The notes beneath the pieces were generated by a model. That model ran no database searches, was not told the DNA's origin, and was given only the letters and a program-made list of their open reading frames with translations. The position numbers and the translations under genes were made by a program. DNA of 14,022 nt from JBKPNZ01 sp046732895 (GTDB lineage Bacteria; Actinomycetota; Thermoleophilia; Solirubrobacterales; 70-9), in the NCBI GenBank assembly GCA_046732895.1, contig JBKPNZ010000069.1, positions 1 to 14,022 on the forward strand, given 5' to 3'. Positions 7,096 to 13,639 of the stretch are shown here, piece after piece (within the stretch, counting starts at the first letter, position 1; every line of letters starts with the position of its first letter).

Positions 7096-7130
7096 AGGGC
7101 GGGATCGGGTTCGGTTCCGCCCTTCGTTTC
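7096..7130 (+). terminator. Intrinsic-type terminator after the basic-protein gene
   Basis: AGGGCGGGA (7096-7104) pairs with TTCCGCCCT (7115-7123) with one G-T wobble around a 10-base loop, followed by the pyrimidine-rich TCGTTTC. It begins 28 bases after the stop codon at 7068. Position and shape fit a factor-independent terminator closing the single-gene unit. Confidence 0.7.
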
Positions 7131-7150
7131 CCCTCGTCGCGTAATCACCC

Positions 7151-7238
7151 CTCGCCGTCAAGCGAGCGACAAGAACCGCCCATAGGGCGTTAAGAACGCG
7201 TCAATACCAGCGAAAACGCCCCTCCGGGCGGCTAGAAC
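7151..7238 (+). promoter_or_regulatory. Leader of the potassium operon with phased repeats and small palindromes
   Basis: This region between the terminator and the transporter start holds three small inverted repeats: CTCGC/GCGAG (7151-7166), CGCCC-ATA-GGGCG (7177-7189) and CGCCC-CTCC-GGGCG (7217-7230). The last two share the same arms. It also holds four A-rich pentamers, AGAAC, AGAAC, AAAAC and AGAAC, ending at 7176, 7197, 7217 and 7238, that is at 21, 20 and 21 base steps. Such two-turn spacing is compatible with an OmpR/PhoB-type regulator such as the KdpE encoded downstream. No confident -35/-10 pair was found and no known riboswitch was recognised. Confidence 0.4.
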
Positions 7239-7244
7239 GGGGCC

Positions 7245-9167
7245 ATGGCTTCGGCCACTCGCTCACTCCCGCGGATCCTCTTCGGCGAGCCGCTTCGCAG
7301 CGATCGCCTCGAGGAGACCCTCCTCCCCAAGCGCCTCGCCCTCCCGGTCTTCTGCTCCGACCCGCTCTCGTCGGTCGCCTACGCCACCGAGCAGATCGTC
7401 CTCGTACTGGGGCTCGGCGGCCTTGCCCTTCTGGACCTGACGCCGTGGGTGGCGCTCGGGGTGGTTCTGCTGCTGGTCATCGTCGTCGCCTCCTACCGCC
7501 AGACCTGCGAGGCATACCCGAACGGCGGCGGCGCCTACACGGTCAGTCGCGAGAACCTCGGCGAGAACGCGTCACTCACCGCCGCGGCCGCGCTGCTCAT
7601 CGACTACGTCTTGACCGTTGCGGTGTCGGTGGTCGCCGGCGTCGCCGCGATCACGAGCGCCGCACCGAGCCTGGCGCCGCATGCGGTGGCGCTGTCGCTC
7701 GGCTTCGTCCTGATCCTCTCCGTGGTCAACCTGCGCGGCGTCAAGGAGTCGGGACGAGCCTTCGCCATCCCCACCTACGGCTTCGTGCTCTGCGTCCTCG
7801 CCCTGCTCGCCGTCGGCTTCGCCAAGGCCCTCTTCGGCGACGGCCTCACCGCCGAGAGCGCCCACTACCAGCTCCGCCAGGTAGCCGACACCGGCGGACT
7901 CCTCGTCGTCTTCCTCGTCTTGCGGGCCTTCGCCTCCGGGTGCACCGCCCTCACCGGGGTCGAGGCGGTCTCGAACGGCATTCCAGCCTTCCTCCCACCG
8001 AAGAGCAAGAACGCTGCCGCCACGCTCACGATCATGGGCGGGCTGGCGATCACCATGTTCGCCGGGATCACGGCCCTCGCCGTCATCTCACACGTGCACA
8101 TGGCGGAGAACACGGCCGACCTGATCGGCCTGCCGGCCGGCGCCGAGCAGAAGACGGCGCTCAGCCAGATCGGCCTGGCGGCCTTCGGGCAGACGGTGCC
8201 GTTCTATCTGCTCCAGGGCTTCACGGCGGCCATCCTCATCCTCGCGGCGAACACGGCGTTCAACGGCTTCCCAGTGCTCTCGTCCCTGCTGGGGCGGGAC
8301 AACTACCTCCCCCACCAGCTCGCCAACCGCGGCGACCGGCTCGTGTTCTCGAACGGCATCTTCCTGCTCGCGCTCGTTGCGGGCCTGCTGATCGTCGCGT
8401 TCAACGCCGAGGTCACCCGGTTGATCCAGCTCTACATCCTGGGCGTGTTCCTCTCGTTCACCCTGAGCCAGGCGGGAATGGTGCGCCATTGGGCGGGGCT
8501 GATCAAGGACGCATCGCCGGACGAACGCGGGCGCCTCCGCCGCAAGCAGGCGGTCAACCGCCTGGGCGCCCTCGCGACCGGGCTCGTATTCGTCATCGTC
8601 CTCGTGACCAAGTTCGCGCAGGGCGCGTGGATCGTCGTCGTCGCGGCGCCGATCCTCTACATGGCGATGAAGGCCGTGTCCCGGCACTACCGCGGGCTGG
8701 GAGAGCAGCTCGCCCCGAGCGCGGCGGGGGTCGCCCTGCCCGCCCGGATCCACACGGTCGTGCTGGTCTCGAATCTGCTCGCGCCGACGCTGCGCGCGCT
8801 CGCCTTCGCCCAGGCAACCAATCCGGCCACGCTTCGCGCCGTGACCGTGGCGGCTGAGGATGCACCCCATTCGCTTGCCGACGAGTGGCGCGAGCGCGGC
8901 GTACCCGTGCCGCTAGTCGTCATCGAGTCGCCGTACCGGGAGACCGTGCGGCCGGTGCTGCGCTACGTGCGGCAGCTGCGGAGGGAGAATCCGGGTGACG
9001 TGGTCTCGATCGTGATTCCCGAGTACGTGGTCGCTCGCTGGTGGCAGAACCTGCTCCACAACCAAACCGCGCTGCGGCTCAAGGGCCGACTGCTCTTCGA
9101 ACCGTCGGTCGCCGTCACCAGTGTCCCCTGGACGCTGGGGGCCGAGGAGGAGACTTCGTCGCGATGA
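7245..9167 (+). CDS. kimA: KimA-type APC-superfamily potassium transporter
   Basis: A 640-residue transporter with an APC-fold core of about 12 helices (residues about 30-480) and a soluble C-terminal domain from about 500 that looks Usp-like. The N-terminal phrase FCSDPLSSVAYATEQ closely matches Bacillus subtilis KimA (formerly YdaO), a high-affinity potassium importer. As I recall the KimA structure work, D36, Y43, Y118, T121 and S125 line its potassium sites; here D39, Y46, Y121, T124 and S128 occupy the same places with a constant +3 offset. The helix-6 break reads SGCTALTGVEAVSNG. The ATG at 7245 gives the expected N-terminus. The stop overlaps the kinase start as ATGA, tying the transporter to a KdpDE-like pair. 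KimA in Firmicutes is inhibited by cyclic di-AMP; whether that holds here is unknown. A general amino-acid permease is the less likely alternative. Confidence 0.85.
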   Translation: MASATRSLPRILFGEPLRSDRLEETLLPKRLALPVFCSDPLSSVAYATEQIVLVLGLGGLALLDLTPWVALGVVLLLVIVVASYRQTCEAYPNGGGAYTVSRENLGENASLTAAAALLIDYVLTVAVSVVAGVAAITSAAPSLAPHAVALSLGFVLILSVVNLRGVKESGRAFAIPTYGFVLCVLALLAVGFAKALFGDGLTAESAHYQLRQVADTGGLLVVFLVLRAFASGCTALTGVEAVSNGIPAFLPPKSKNAAATLTIMGGLAITMFAGITALAVISHVHMAENTADLIGLPAGAEQKTALSQIGLAAFGQTVPFYLLQGFTAAILILAANTAFNGFPVLSSLLGRDNYLPHQLANRGDRLVFSNGIFLLALVAGLLIVAFNAEVTRLIQLYILGVFLSFTLSQAGMVRHWAGLIKDASPDERGRLRRKQAVNRLGALATGLVFVIVLVTKFAQGAWIVVVAAPILYMAMKAVSRHYRGLGEQLAPSAAGVALPARIHTVVLVSNLLAPTLRALAFAQATNPATLRAVTVAAEDAPHSLADEWRERGVPVPLVVIESPYRETVRPVLRYVRQLRRENPGDVVSIVIPEYVVARWWQNLLHNQTALRLKGRLLFEPSVAVTSVPWTLGAEEETSSR

Positions 9168-10660
9168 GCAAGAGCGACCCCGTGACCTTCGTTCGCACCG
9201 AGGACCTGCTCGACGAGACGACACCCCAGCGCCTTTCGCGGAGCTTTCGCCTGAGCCGCCGCCGCCAGCTCACGGGGCTGGTCCTGGCGGTGATCATGCT
9301 GCCGCTCCTGACCCTCGTGCTGAAGGCGCTCGAGGACCAACTCTCGCTCGACGGCCAGGTTCTGGTCTACCTGCTGGCGGTTGTCGTGATCGCATTCGTG
9401 GGCGGCATCGTCGTCGCCATCGGCTCGGCGATCGCGGCTGCACTGCTCATCAACTACTTCTTCGTCGAGCCCATCCACACGCTGACCGTCTCGGAGCCGG
9501 ATCAGGTGGTTGCGCTTGCGATCTTCGTCGCCGTCGCGGCCCTCGTCAGCGGCGCGATCGAGCTGGCGGTTCGCCGCGCCCAGATCGCCGAGCGAGCGCG
9601 CGCCGAGGCGGAGACGATGTCGTCACTGGCCGGCGCGGATCTCGAGGGCGAGGAGTCCCTTCGCGACATCCTCCAACGCGCCCGCGAGACGTTCAACATG
9701 GAGTCGGTGACGCTGAAGGCGCGCCAGCGCGGGACGGGCGAGTGGATCGACGCCGAGCACGTGGGCTGGGCGCCCGAGGGCAAGGAGGAGACCGTGCGCT
9801 TCGACGTCCCCGTCGGCAATCACCTGCGCCTGGTCGGCCGCGGCCCGGCGCTCTTCGCCGAGGACCACCGCGTGCTCGAGGCCTTCGCCGCCGCCGCGGG
9901 CACCGCCTATGAGGGCCGTGTGCTGAGTGAGGAGGCCGGCGAGGCCCGGGCGCTCGCCACCGTCGACCAGCAGCGCACGTCCCTGCTGGCGGCGGTCGGC
10001 CACGACCTGCGCACTCCCCTTGCGGGCATCAAGGCGGCCGTCACCAGCCTGCGCCAAAGCGACGTCGAGTGGTCGGACGACGAGCGCAGCGAGCTGCTCG
10101 CGACGATCGAGGAGTCAACGGACCACCTCGACGCGGTCGTCGGCAACCTGCTCGACGCAAGCCGCCTACAGGCCGGCGCGCTCAGCGTTCAGCTCGACTC
10201 CGTCTCCCTCGACGAGGTCGTTTCCGGCGCCCTGCTTGCCGTGCCCGGGGCGGGCGGTCGTGTCGCCGTCGACGTGCCCGAGGACCTGCCGCTCGTGCGA
10301 GCCGACCCTGGCCTGCTCCAGCGCGTTCTCGTGAACGTGCTCGGCAACGCGCTGAGCCACGGCGCCAGCGATCAGCCGGTCGAGGTGCACGCACAGGCCG
10401 GCGGGCAGAGCGCCAAGGTGGAGATCGTCGATCACGGGCGCGGCGTCGACGATCTCGAGGCGCGCCGGCTCTTCGAGCCGTTTCAGCGCCTCGACGACCA
10501 CGGACCCGAGGGAATCGGGCTCGGGCTGTCGGTGGCGCGCGGGTTCATCGAGGCCATGGACGGCGCGATGGTCGCCGACCAGACTCCCGGCGGCGGGCTC
10601 ACCATGCGCATCCGCCTGCGGGTCGCATCGGCGAACGGGCGCGAGCCCGACACCGAATGA
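9164..10660 (+). CDS. KdpD-like sensor histidine kinase lacking the N-terminal KdpD/Usp domains
   Basis: A 498-residue membrane histidine kinase. Residues about 35-137 form a DUF4118 (KdpD-type) bundle of four short helices including NYFFVEPIHTLTVSEPDQVV. Residues about 145-258 look GAF-like. The HisKA H-box is VGHDLRTPLAG with phospho-acceptor H280. The ATPase domain has the N-box NVLGNALSHG (N391/N395), G1 DHGRGV (423-428), F-box FEPF (437-440) and G2 GIGLGLS (450-456), so it looks active. E. coli KdpD is about 890 residues; the cytoplasmic KdpD sensor and Usp domains of its N-terminal half are missing here. The ATG at 9164 overlaps the transporter stop as ATGA, with an AGGAGG/GGAGA stretch at 9145-9153; the frame also runs upstream but inside the transporter. 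It should phosphorylate the KdpE encoded next, and potassium sensing is inferred. Confidence 0.9.
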   Translation: MSKSDPVTFVRTEDLLDETTPQRLSRSFRLSRRRQLTGLVLAVIMLPLLTLVLKALEDQLSLDGQVLVYLLAVVVIAFVGGIVVAIGSAIAAALLINYFFVEPIHTLTVSEPDQVVALAIFVAVAALVSGAIELAVRRAQIAERARAEAETMSSLAGADLEGEESLRDILQRARETFNMESVTLKARQRGTGEWIDAEHVGWAPEGKEETVRFDVPVGNHLRLVGRGPALFAEDHRVLEAFAAAAGTAYEGRVLSEEAGEARALATVDQQRTSLLAAVGHDLRTPLAGIKAAVTSLRQSDVEWSDDERSELLATIEESTDHLDAVVGNLLDASRLQAGALSVQLDSVSLDEVVSGALLAVPGAGGRVAVDVPEDLPLVRADPGLLQRVLVNVLGNALSHGASDQPVEVHAQAGGQSAKVEIVDHGRGVDDLEARRLFEPFQRLDDHGPEGIGLGLSVARGFIEAMDGAMVADQTPGGGLTMRIRLRVASANGREPDTE

Positions 10661-11346
10661 CGCGGGTTCTCGTCGTCGAGGACGAGCGCCGGCTGCGGCG
10701 TGCGCTCGGCATCAACCTGCGCGCCCACGGCTACGAGGTCGGGCTGGCGGAGGATGGGCGCTCGGCGCTTCAGGCCGCCTCCCAGAAGCCGCCGGACGCG
10801 ATCGTCCTCGACCTCGGCCTTCCGGACGTCGACGGCGTGGAGGTGATCGAGGGCCTGCGGGGCTGGACCCAGGTGCCGATCATCGTGCTCTCCGCGCGAT
10901 CGGGGGAGCCGGACAAGGTGGTCGCGCTCGATGCCGGCGCCGACGACTACGTGACGAAGCCCTTCGGCATGGACGAGCTCCTCGCCCGCCTGCGCGCAGC
11001 GCTGCGCCGGACGCAGAGCACCGACGAGCAGCCGCTGATCGAGACCGACGCGTTCACGATCGACCTCGCGGCGACGGAGGCGCGCACCCGTGACGGCGAA
11101 CCCATCCGCCTCACCCCGACCGAGTGGCACGTGCTGGAGGTGCTCGTCCGCAATGAGGGCAAGCTCGTTCCCCAGCGCCAGCTGCTGCAGGAGGTCTGGG
11201 GCCCCAACTACGAGACCGAGACCAACTACTTGCGCGTCTACCTGGCCCAACTCCGCCGCAAGCTCGAGCCGGACCCCTCCCACCCCCGCCACCTGATCAC
11301 GGAGCCAGGCCTCGGCTATCGGTTCGTTGCGGAGCCCGAGGGCTAG
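10657..11346 (+). CDS. kdpE: KdpE-type response regulator
   Basis: A 229-residue OmpR/PhoB-class regulator. The receiver domain (1-118) has acidic residues E8 and D9, phospho-acceptor D52, S79 and K101. The winged-helix DNA-binding domain (about 128-226) has LTPTEWHVLEVLVRNEGKLV followed by RQLLQEVWGPN and then YLRVYLAQLRRKLEPDP and PRHLITEPGLGYRF, which closely follow E. coli KdpE (RQLLNQVWGPN, PRHFITETGIGYRF). The ATG at 10657 overlaps the kinase stop as ATGA; longer readings run through the kinase gene and are not credible. In E. coli KdpE switches on the kdpFABC pump. Here the only potassium transporter in sight is the KimA-type protein of the same operon, so autoregulation of this operon is the simplest guess. 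The gene ends 16 bases before the convergent neighbour. Confidence 0.93.
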   Translation: MTRVLVVEDERRLRRALGINLRAHGYEVGLAEDGRSALQAASQKPPDAIVLDLGLPDVDGVEVIEGLRGWTQVPIIVLSARSGEPDKVVALDAGADDYVTKPFGMDELLARLRAALRRTQSTDEQPLIETDAFTIDLAATEARTRDGEPIRLTPTEWHVLEVLVRNEGKLVPQRQLLQEVWGPNYETETNYLRVYLAQLRRKLEPDPSHPRHLITEPGLGYRFVAEPEG

Positions 11347-11362
11347 CCAGACTCGCCCTGCC

Positions 11363-11929
11363 TCAGTTCGAGGTGCAGATGCGGAGTCCGAAACGCTGAC
11401 CGAGCTCGTCCGAGCGTTTCTTGAGCCGGTCGATCTCGTCGAAGATGCGTTTCTCGGCGCTGAAGTCACCCACTCTGGAGACCTGACTTGCCTGGCGGAA
11501 CAGCTGGGTTCGGTGGGCCACGTTGGATCGCCAGCGCGCGAACAGGTCCGCCCGCCTGGGTGGCTCACCCATCTTTGCCGTAGCAAGCAGGATGCGCATG
11601 TCCTCGTCGGCCCAGACACTCACGATGGCTGCCTCAGCATGCGCATAGGACCAGCCTTGTGCCTTCGCGACCCGCCGGGTCTGGGCCTCTGCCCCGAGCG
11701 CATAGTTGAAGCTGACCGCACACGTACGGTCCACTTCATCGGCGAACTCGCGCCACTCCGGAGTCATCCCGACCGCAGTGGACGGCGCCGGCGGGTAATA
11801 ACCAAGGGATGCGGCGTCGGCCTGGGAACTGCTGGCGGATCCGTCGGAGTCCTGCCAAGGGGCGACAAGGAGGAGGACGATGAGCGCGAGCAACGCGCCT
11901 ACGACGTTTCTGAAGGACTTAGCCGACAC
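11363..11929 (-). CDS. Secreted or membrane-anchored hypothetical protein
   Basis: I do not recognise the family. From the GTG at 11929 the protein has 188 residues: a short basic start (MSAKSFRN), one hydrophobic helix at 8-23 (signal or anchor), a Ser/Asp/Pro-rich linker (26-55), then a helical, charged domain to the end. Only two cysteines are present, C70 and C185, the second in the terminal FGLRICTSN, so an extracytoplasmic disulfide is plausible. Similar small secreted proteins with a Cys near the very end are, as I recall, frequent in Solirubrobacterales. The frame is open well upstream, into the divergent gene; GTG 11929 is chosen because it sits right before the signal-like helix. 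No good ribosome site is visible, and a hairpin (11941-11976) lies 11 bases upstream of the start. Function is unknown. Confidence 0.65.
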   Translation of the reverse strand: MSAKSFRNVVGALLALIVLLLVAPWQDSDGSASSSQADAASLGYYPPAPSTAVGMTPEWREFADEVDRTCAVSFNYALGAEAQTRRVAKAQGWSYAHAEAAIVSVWADEDMRILLATAKMGEPPRRADLFARWRSNVAHRTQLFRQASQVSRVGDFSAEKRIFDEIDRLKKRSDELGQRFGLRICTSN

Positions 11930-11940
11930 CGGTTTTTCTG

Positions 11941-11976
11941 TCGGCGGACCCCGTTGGGAGCTTGAGGGTCCGCCGA
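11941..11976. repeat. 11-bp perfect inverted repeat in the divergent intergenic region
   Basis: TCGGCGGACCC (11941-11951) and GGGTCCGCCGA (11966-11976) are exact reverse complements with a 14-base spacer. The element lies 11 bases upstream of the minus-strand GTG at 11929 and about 67 bases upstream of the plus-strand ATG at 12044. It may be a leader hairpin that affects translation of the minus-strand gene, or an operator for both genes. On the minus strand an A-run, not a T-run, follows, so it is not an intrinsic terminator for that strand. Confidence 0.6.
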
Positions 11977-12028
11977 TGATTCCTGCGCCCGACCTCAGTC
12001 CTAGATACAGAACCAAGCGCGGATCCAC

Positions 12029-12035
12029 GAGGAGG
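12029..12035 (+). promoter_or_regulatory. Strong ribosome-binding site for the DUF1579-like gene
   Basis: GAGGAGG lies 8 bases before the ATG at 12044. It is among the best Shine-Dalgarno matches in the window and fixes that start. Confidence 0.8.
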
Positions 12036-12043
12036 CCGACCAG

Positions 12044-12514
12044 ATGAATCCCGAATCGCCGAGTTACCCGCTCGAGCCCCTGGCGGCGCTCGTCGGCGAG
12101 TGGCGGATGGAGGCGTCCATAGGCGGCGAGGTCATGGGCGTCGGTCGCAGCACGTTCGAGTGGCTCGACGATCGGAAGTTCGTTCTCCAGCGGACTGAAG
12201 GTGACCTGACGGAGGATGCGAACGAGCAGTGGCAGCAGAACTCGCCGCTGCCCACCATCGTGGTCATCGGCCTCGACGACTCGAGCCACGGTTACTCCCA
12301 CCTGTACGCGGACGCTCGTGGCGTTCACCGCATCTACGAGATGAGCCTGAGCGACGGCGTCTGGAAGATCTGGAGAGACGCGCCCGGTTTCTACCAGCGC
12401 TTCACGGCCACGATCAGCGAGGACGGCGACACGATCACGGGCTACTGGGAGGGGTCAAGCGACGGCTCGGACTGGAGCCACGACTTCGACGTGACCTTCA
12501 AGCGGCTCGGCTAG
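12044..12514 (+). CDS. DUF1579-like (lipocalin-type beta-barrel) protein
   Basis: A 156-residue soluble protein that begins PLAALVGEWRMEASIGGEV, the LxGxW opening common to DUF1579 and other lipocalin-like proteins. It continues with alternating strands and ends KIWRDAPGFYQRFTATISED, YWEGSSDGSDWSHDFDVTFKR. There is no signal peptide, membrane helix or cysteine. Proteins of this kind are often about 150-170 residues and have no assigned reaction; small-molecule binding is a guess from the fold. The start is fixed by GAGGAGG at 12029-12035. The gene is a lone plus-strand unit between a divergent hypothetical gene and a convergent small membrane-protein gene (22-base gap to that stop). The family call is by pattern recall; a related uncharacterised beta-barrel family is the main alternative. 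Confidence 0.8.
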   Translation: MNPESPSYPLEPLAALVGEWRMEASIGGEVMGVGRSTFEWLDDRKFVLQRTEGDLTEDANEQWQQNSPLPTIVVIGLDDSSHGYSHLYADARGVHRIYEMSLSDGVWKIWRDAPGFYQRFTATISEDGDTITGYWEGSSDGSDWSHDFDVTFKRLG

Positions 12515-12536
12515 GGCCTGTGGGTGATCCTGGCGA

Positions 12537-12812
12537 CTAGGACCTTGCCCGTTCGCTCTGCGCGTACGAGCCGAGGTCGAAGAAGAACGCAAGGATCACG
12601 ATGAACCACTCGAAGCCGTTCACCCGGTCGCTCGACGACCACATGACGGCATAGGCGAGCGTGGTCCAGGGCAAAAGAAAGAAACCCAGGAGCGGCACGA
12701 ACCAGCTGTCGAACGCCCGGCTGAGGAGGTTGGTGAACAGCCAGACGGCGACCAGCGCAATGCGCGGCGAGAAGAGAGCGAGTAGGGCGACCAGACAGCC
12801 GATTGCGGGACA
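12537..12812 (-). CDS. Small membrane protein, start codon missing or frameshifted
   Basis: The minus-strand frame from 12812 to the TAG at 12537 encodes 91 residues that look like a genuine membrane protein: IGCLVALLALFSPRIALVAV, then WLFTNLLSRAFDSWFVPLLG, FFLLPWTTLAYAVMW and NGFEWFIVILAFFFDLGSY. It resembles a short, uncharacterised actinobacterial membrane protein family with the LPWTTLAYA and GFEW motifs that I recall but cannot name. There is no ATG, GTG or TTG before residue 39, and a TAA closes the frame at 12813-12815. An ATG at 12811-12813 lies one base out of frame: removing one A from the CGCAATCGG stretch would give M-S-R-I-G-C-L-V-A. Either a 1-base insertion has broken the gene, the sequence has an error, or a rare start (ATC, CTG) is used. 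Other minus-strand readings here lack membrane logic. Confidence 0.6.
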   Translation of the reverse strand, partial: CPAIGCLVALLALFSPRIALVAVWLFTNLLSRAFDSWFVPLLGFFLLPWTTLAYAVMWSSSDRVNGFEWFIVILAFFFDLGSYAQSERARS

Positions 12813-12844
12813 TTAACCGGATGGGCACGGCGGAGTAGCCTGCG

Positions 12845-13639
12845 CTGATCTCCGAGCACGCCGACACCTTCCACCGGGACGGCGCCGTGTGCGTCCGCGG
12901 GGCGTTCTCCCCGGAGGAAGTGGCGCTCGTGGAGGCGGGGATCGAGCGCAACCTCGCCGACCCCTCCCCGCGCGCGGCCGTCGCGAGCCGCGCCGATGAT
13001 CCCGGGCGCTTCTTCGAGGACTTCTGCAACTGGCAGCGCAACCCTGAGTACGAGAGGTTCATCCGCTCCTCCCCGGCCGCCGCAATCGCCGCCGAGCTGA
13101 TGGGGAGCACCAAGGTCCGCCTCTTCCACGACCACCTCCTGGTCAAGGAGGGAGGCACGCGCCAGCACACCCCGTGGCACCAGGACCAGCCCTACTACAA
13201 CGTCGAGGGCCGGCAGACGGCAAGCATGTGGATGCCGGTCGACCCGGTTGAGCGAAGCGCGACGCTCGAGTTCGTCGCCGGCTCACACCTTGGGCCGTGG
13301 CTCATGCCCCGCTCGTTCATGGACGCAGAGGCCAAGTGGTTCCCCGAGGGTGAGCTCGAGGAGCTCCCCGACATCGACAACGCGCGCGAGGACTATCGGA
13401 TCCTGGGCTGGGAGCTCGAGCCCGGCGACGCGGTCTTCTTCCACATGCTTACCCTCCACGCGGCCGGCGGCGCCCCCCGCAGGCGACGAGCCTTCTCGCT
13501 CCGCTTCCTGGGTGACGACGTTGTTCATGCGCCGCGGTCGTGGACAACTTCGCCCGACTTCCCGGGCCTTGCGGATGAGCTCCCGGCCGGCGCCGAGATG
13601 GACCACCCGCTGTTCCCGGTGGTGTGGGAGCGGGGCTAA
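12845..13639 (+). CDS. Phytanoyl-CoA dioxygenase (PhyH) family protein, 5' end uncertain
   Basis: A 264-residue (from 12845) Fe(II)/2-oxoglutarate oxygenase of the PhyH family. The metal triad is visible as WHQD (H112, D114) and the distal H205 in LTLHAAGG, with an arginine for 2-oxoglutarate in RRRAFSLRF. The FVAGSHLGPW, DPVERSATLEFV and LEPGDAVFFHMLTLHAA segments are typical. The substrate is unknown. The start is a problem. GTG at 12887 is the only canonical start after the last in-frame stop, but it would remove LISEHADTFHRDGA, which matches the family's usual N-terminal helix. CTG at 12845, nine bases after GGAG, keeps that helix and is used here. An ATG at 12821 is in the same frame but is cut off by a TAG at 12836, five codons in. 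The gene may therefore be damaged, mis-sequenced or CTG-started. Its stop overlaps the convergent gene by 4 bases. Confidence 0.8.
   Translation: MISEHADTFHRDGAVCVRGAFSPEEVALVEAGIERNLADPSPRAAVASRADDPGRFFEDFCNWQRNPEYERFIRSSPAAAIAAELMGSTKVRLFHDHLLVKEGGTRQHTPWHQDQPYYNVEGRQTASMWMPVDPVERSATLEFVAGSHLGPWLMPRSFMDAEAKWFPEGELEELPDIDNAREDYRILGWELEPGDAVFFHMLTLHAAGGAPRRRRAFSLRFLGDDVVHAPRSWTTSPDFPGLADELPAGAEMDHPLFPVVWERG

Noticed and set aside
7124..7244. Cyclic di-AMP (ydaO-type) riboswitch before the KimA-type gene
   Set aside because: Expected from Firmicutes, but I could not recognise its conserved core; only short hairpins and phased repeats are visible.
10483..11619. Minus-strand open frame of 378 codons across the KdpE gene
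   Set aside because: It lies opposite a clear response regulator and has no domain-like pattern.
12511..13180. Two minus-strand frames reading into the PhyH-family gene
   Set aside because: Both are Arg/Ser/Pro-rich and lack structure; a third frame in 12537-12812 gives a sensible membrane protein instead.
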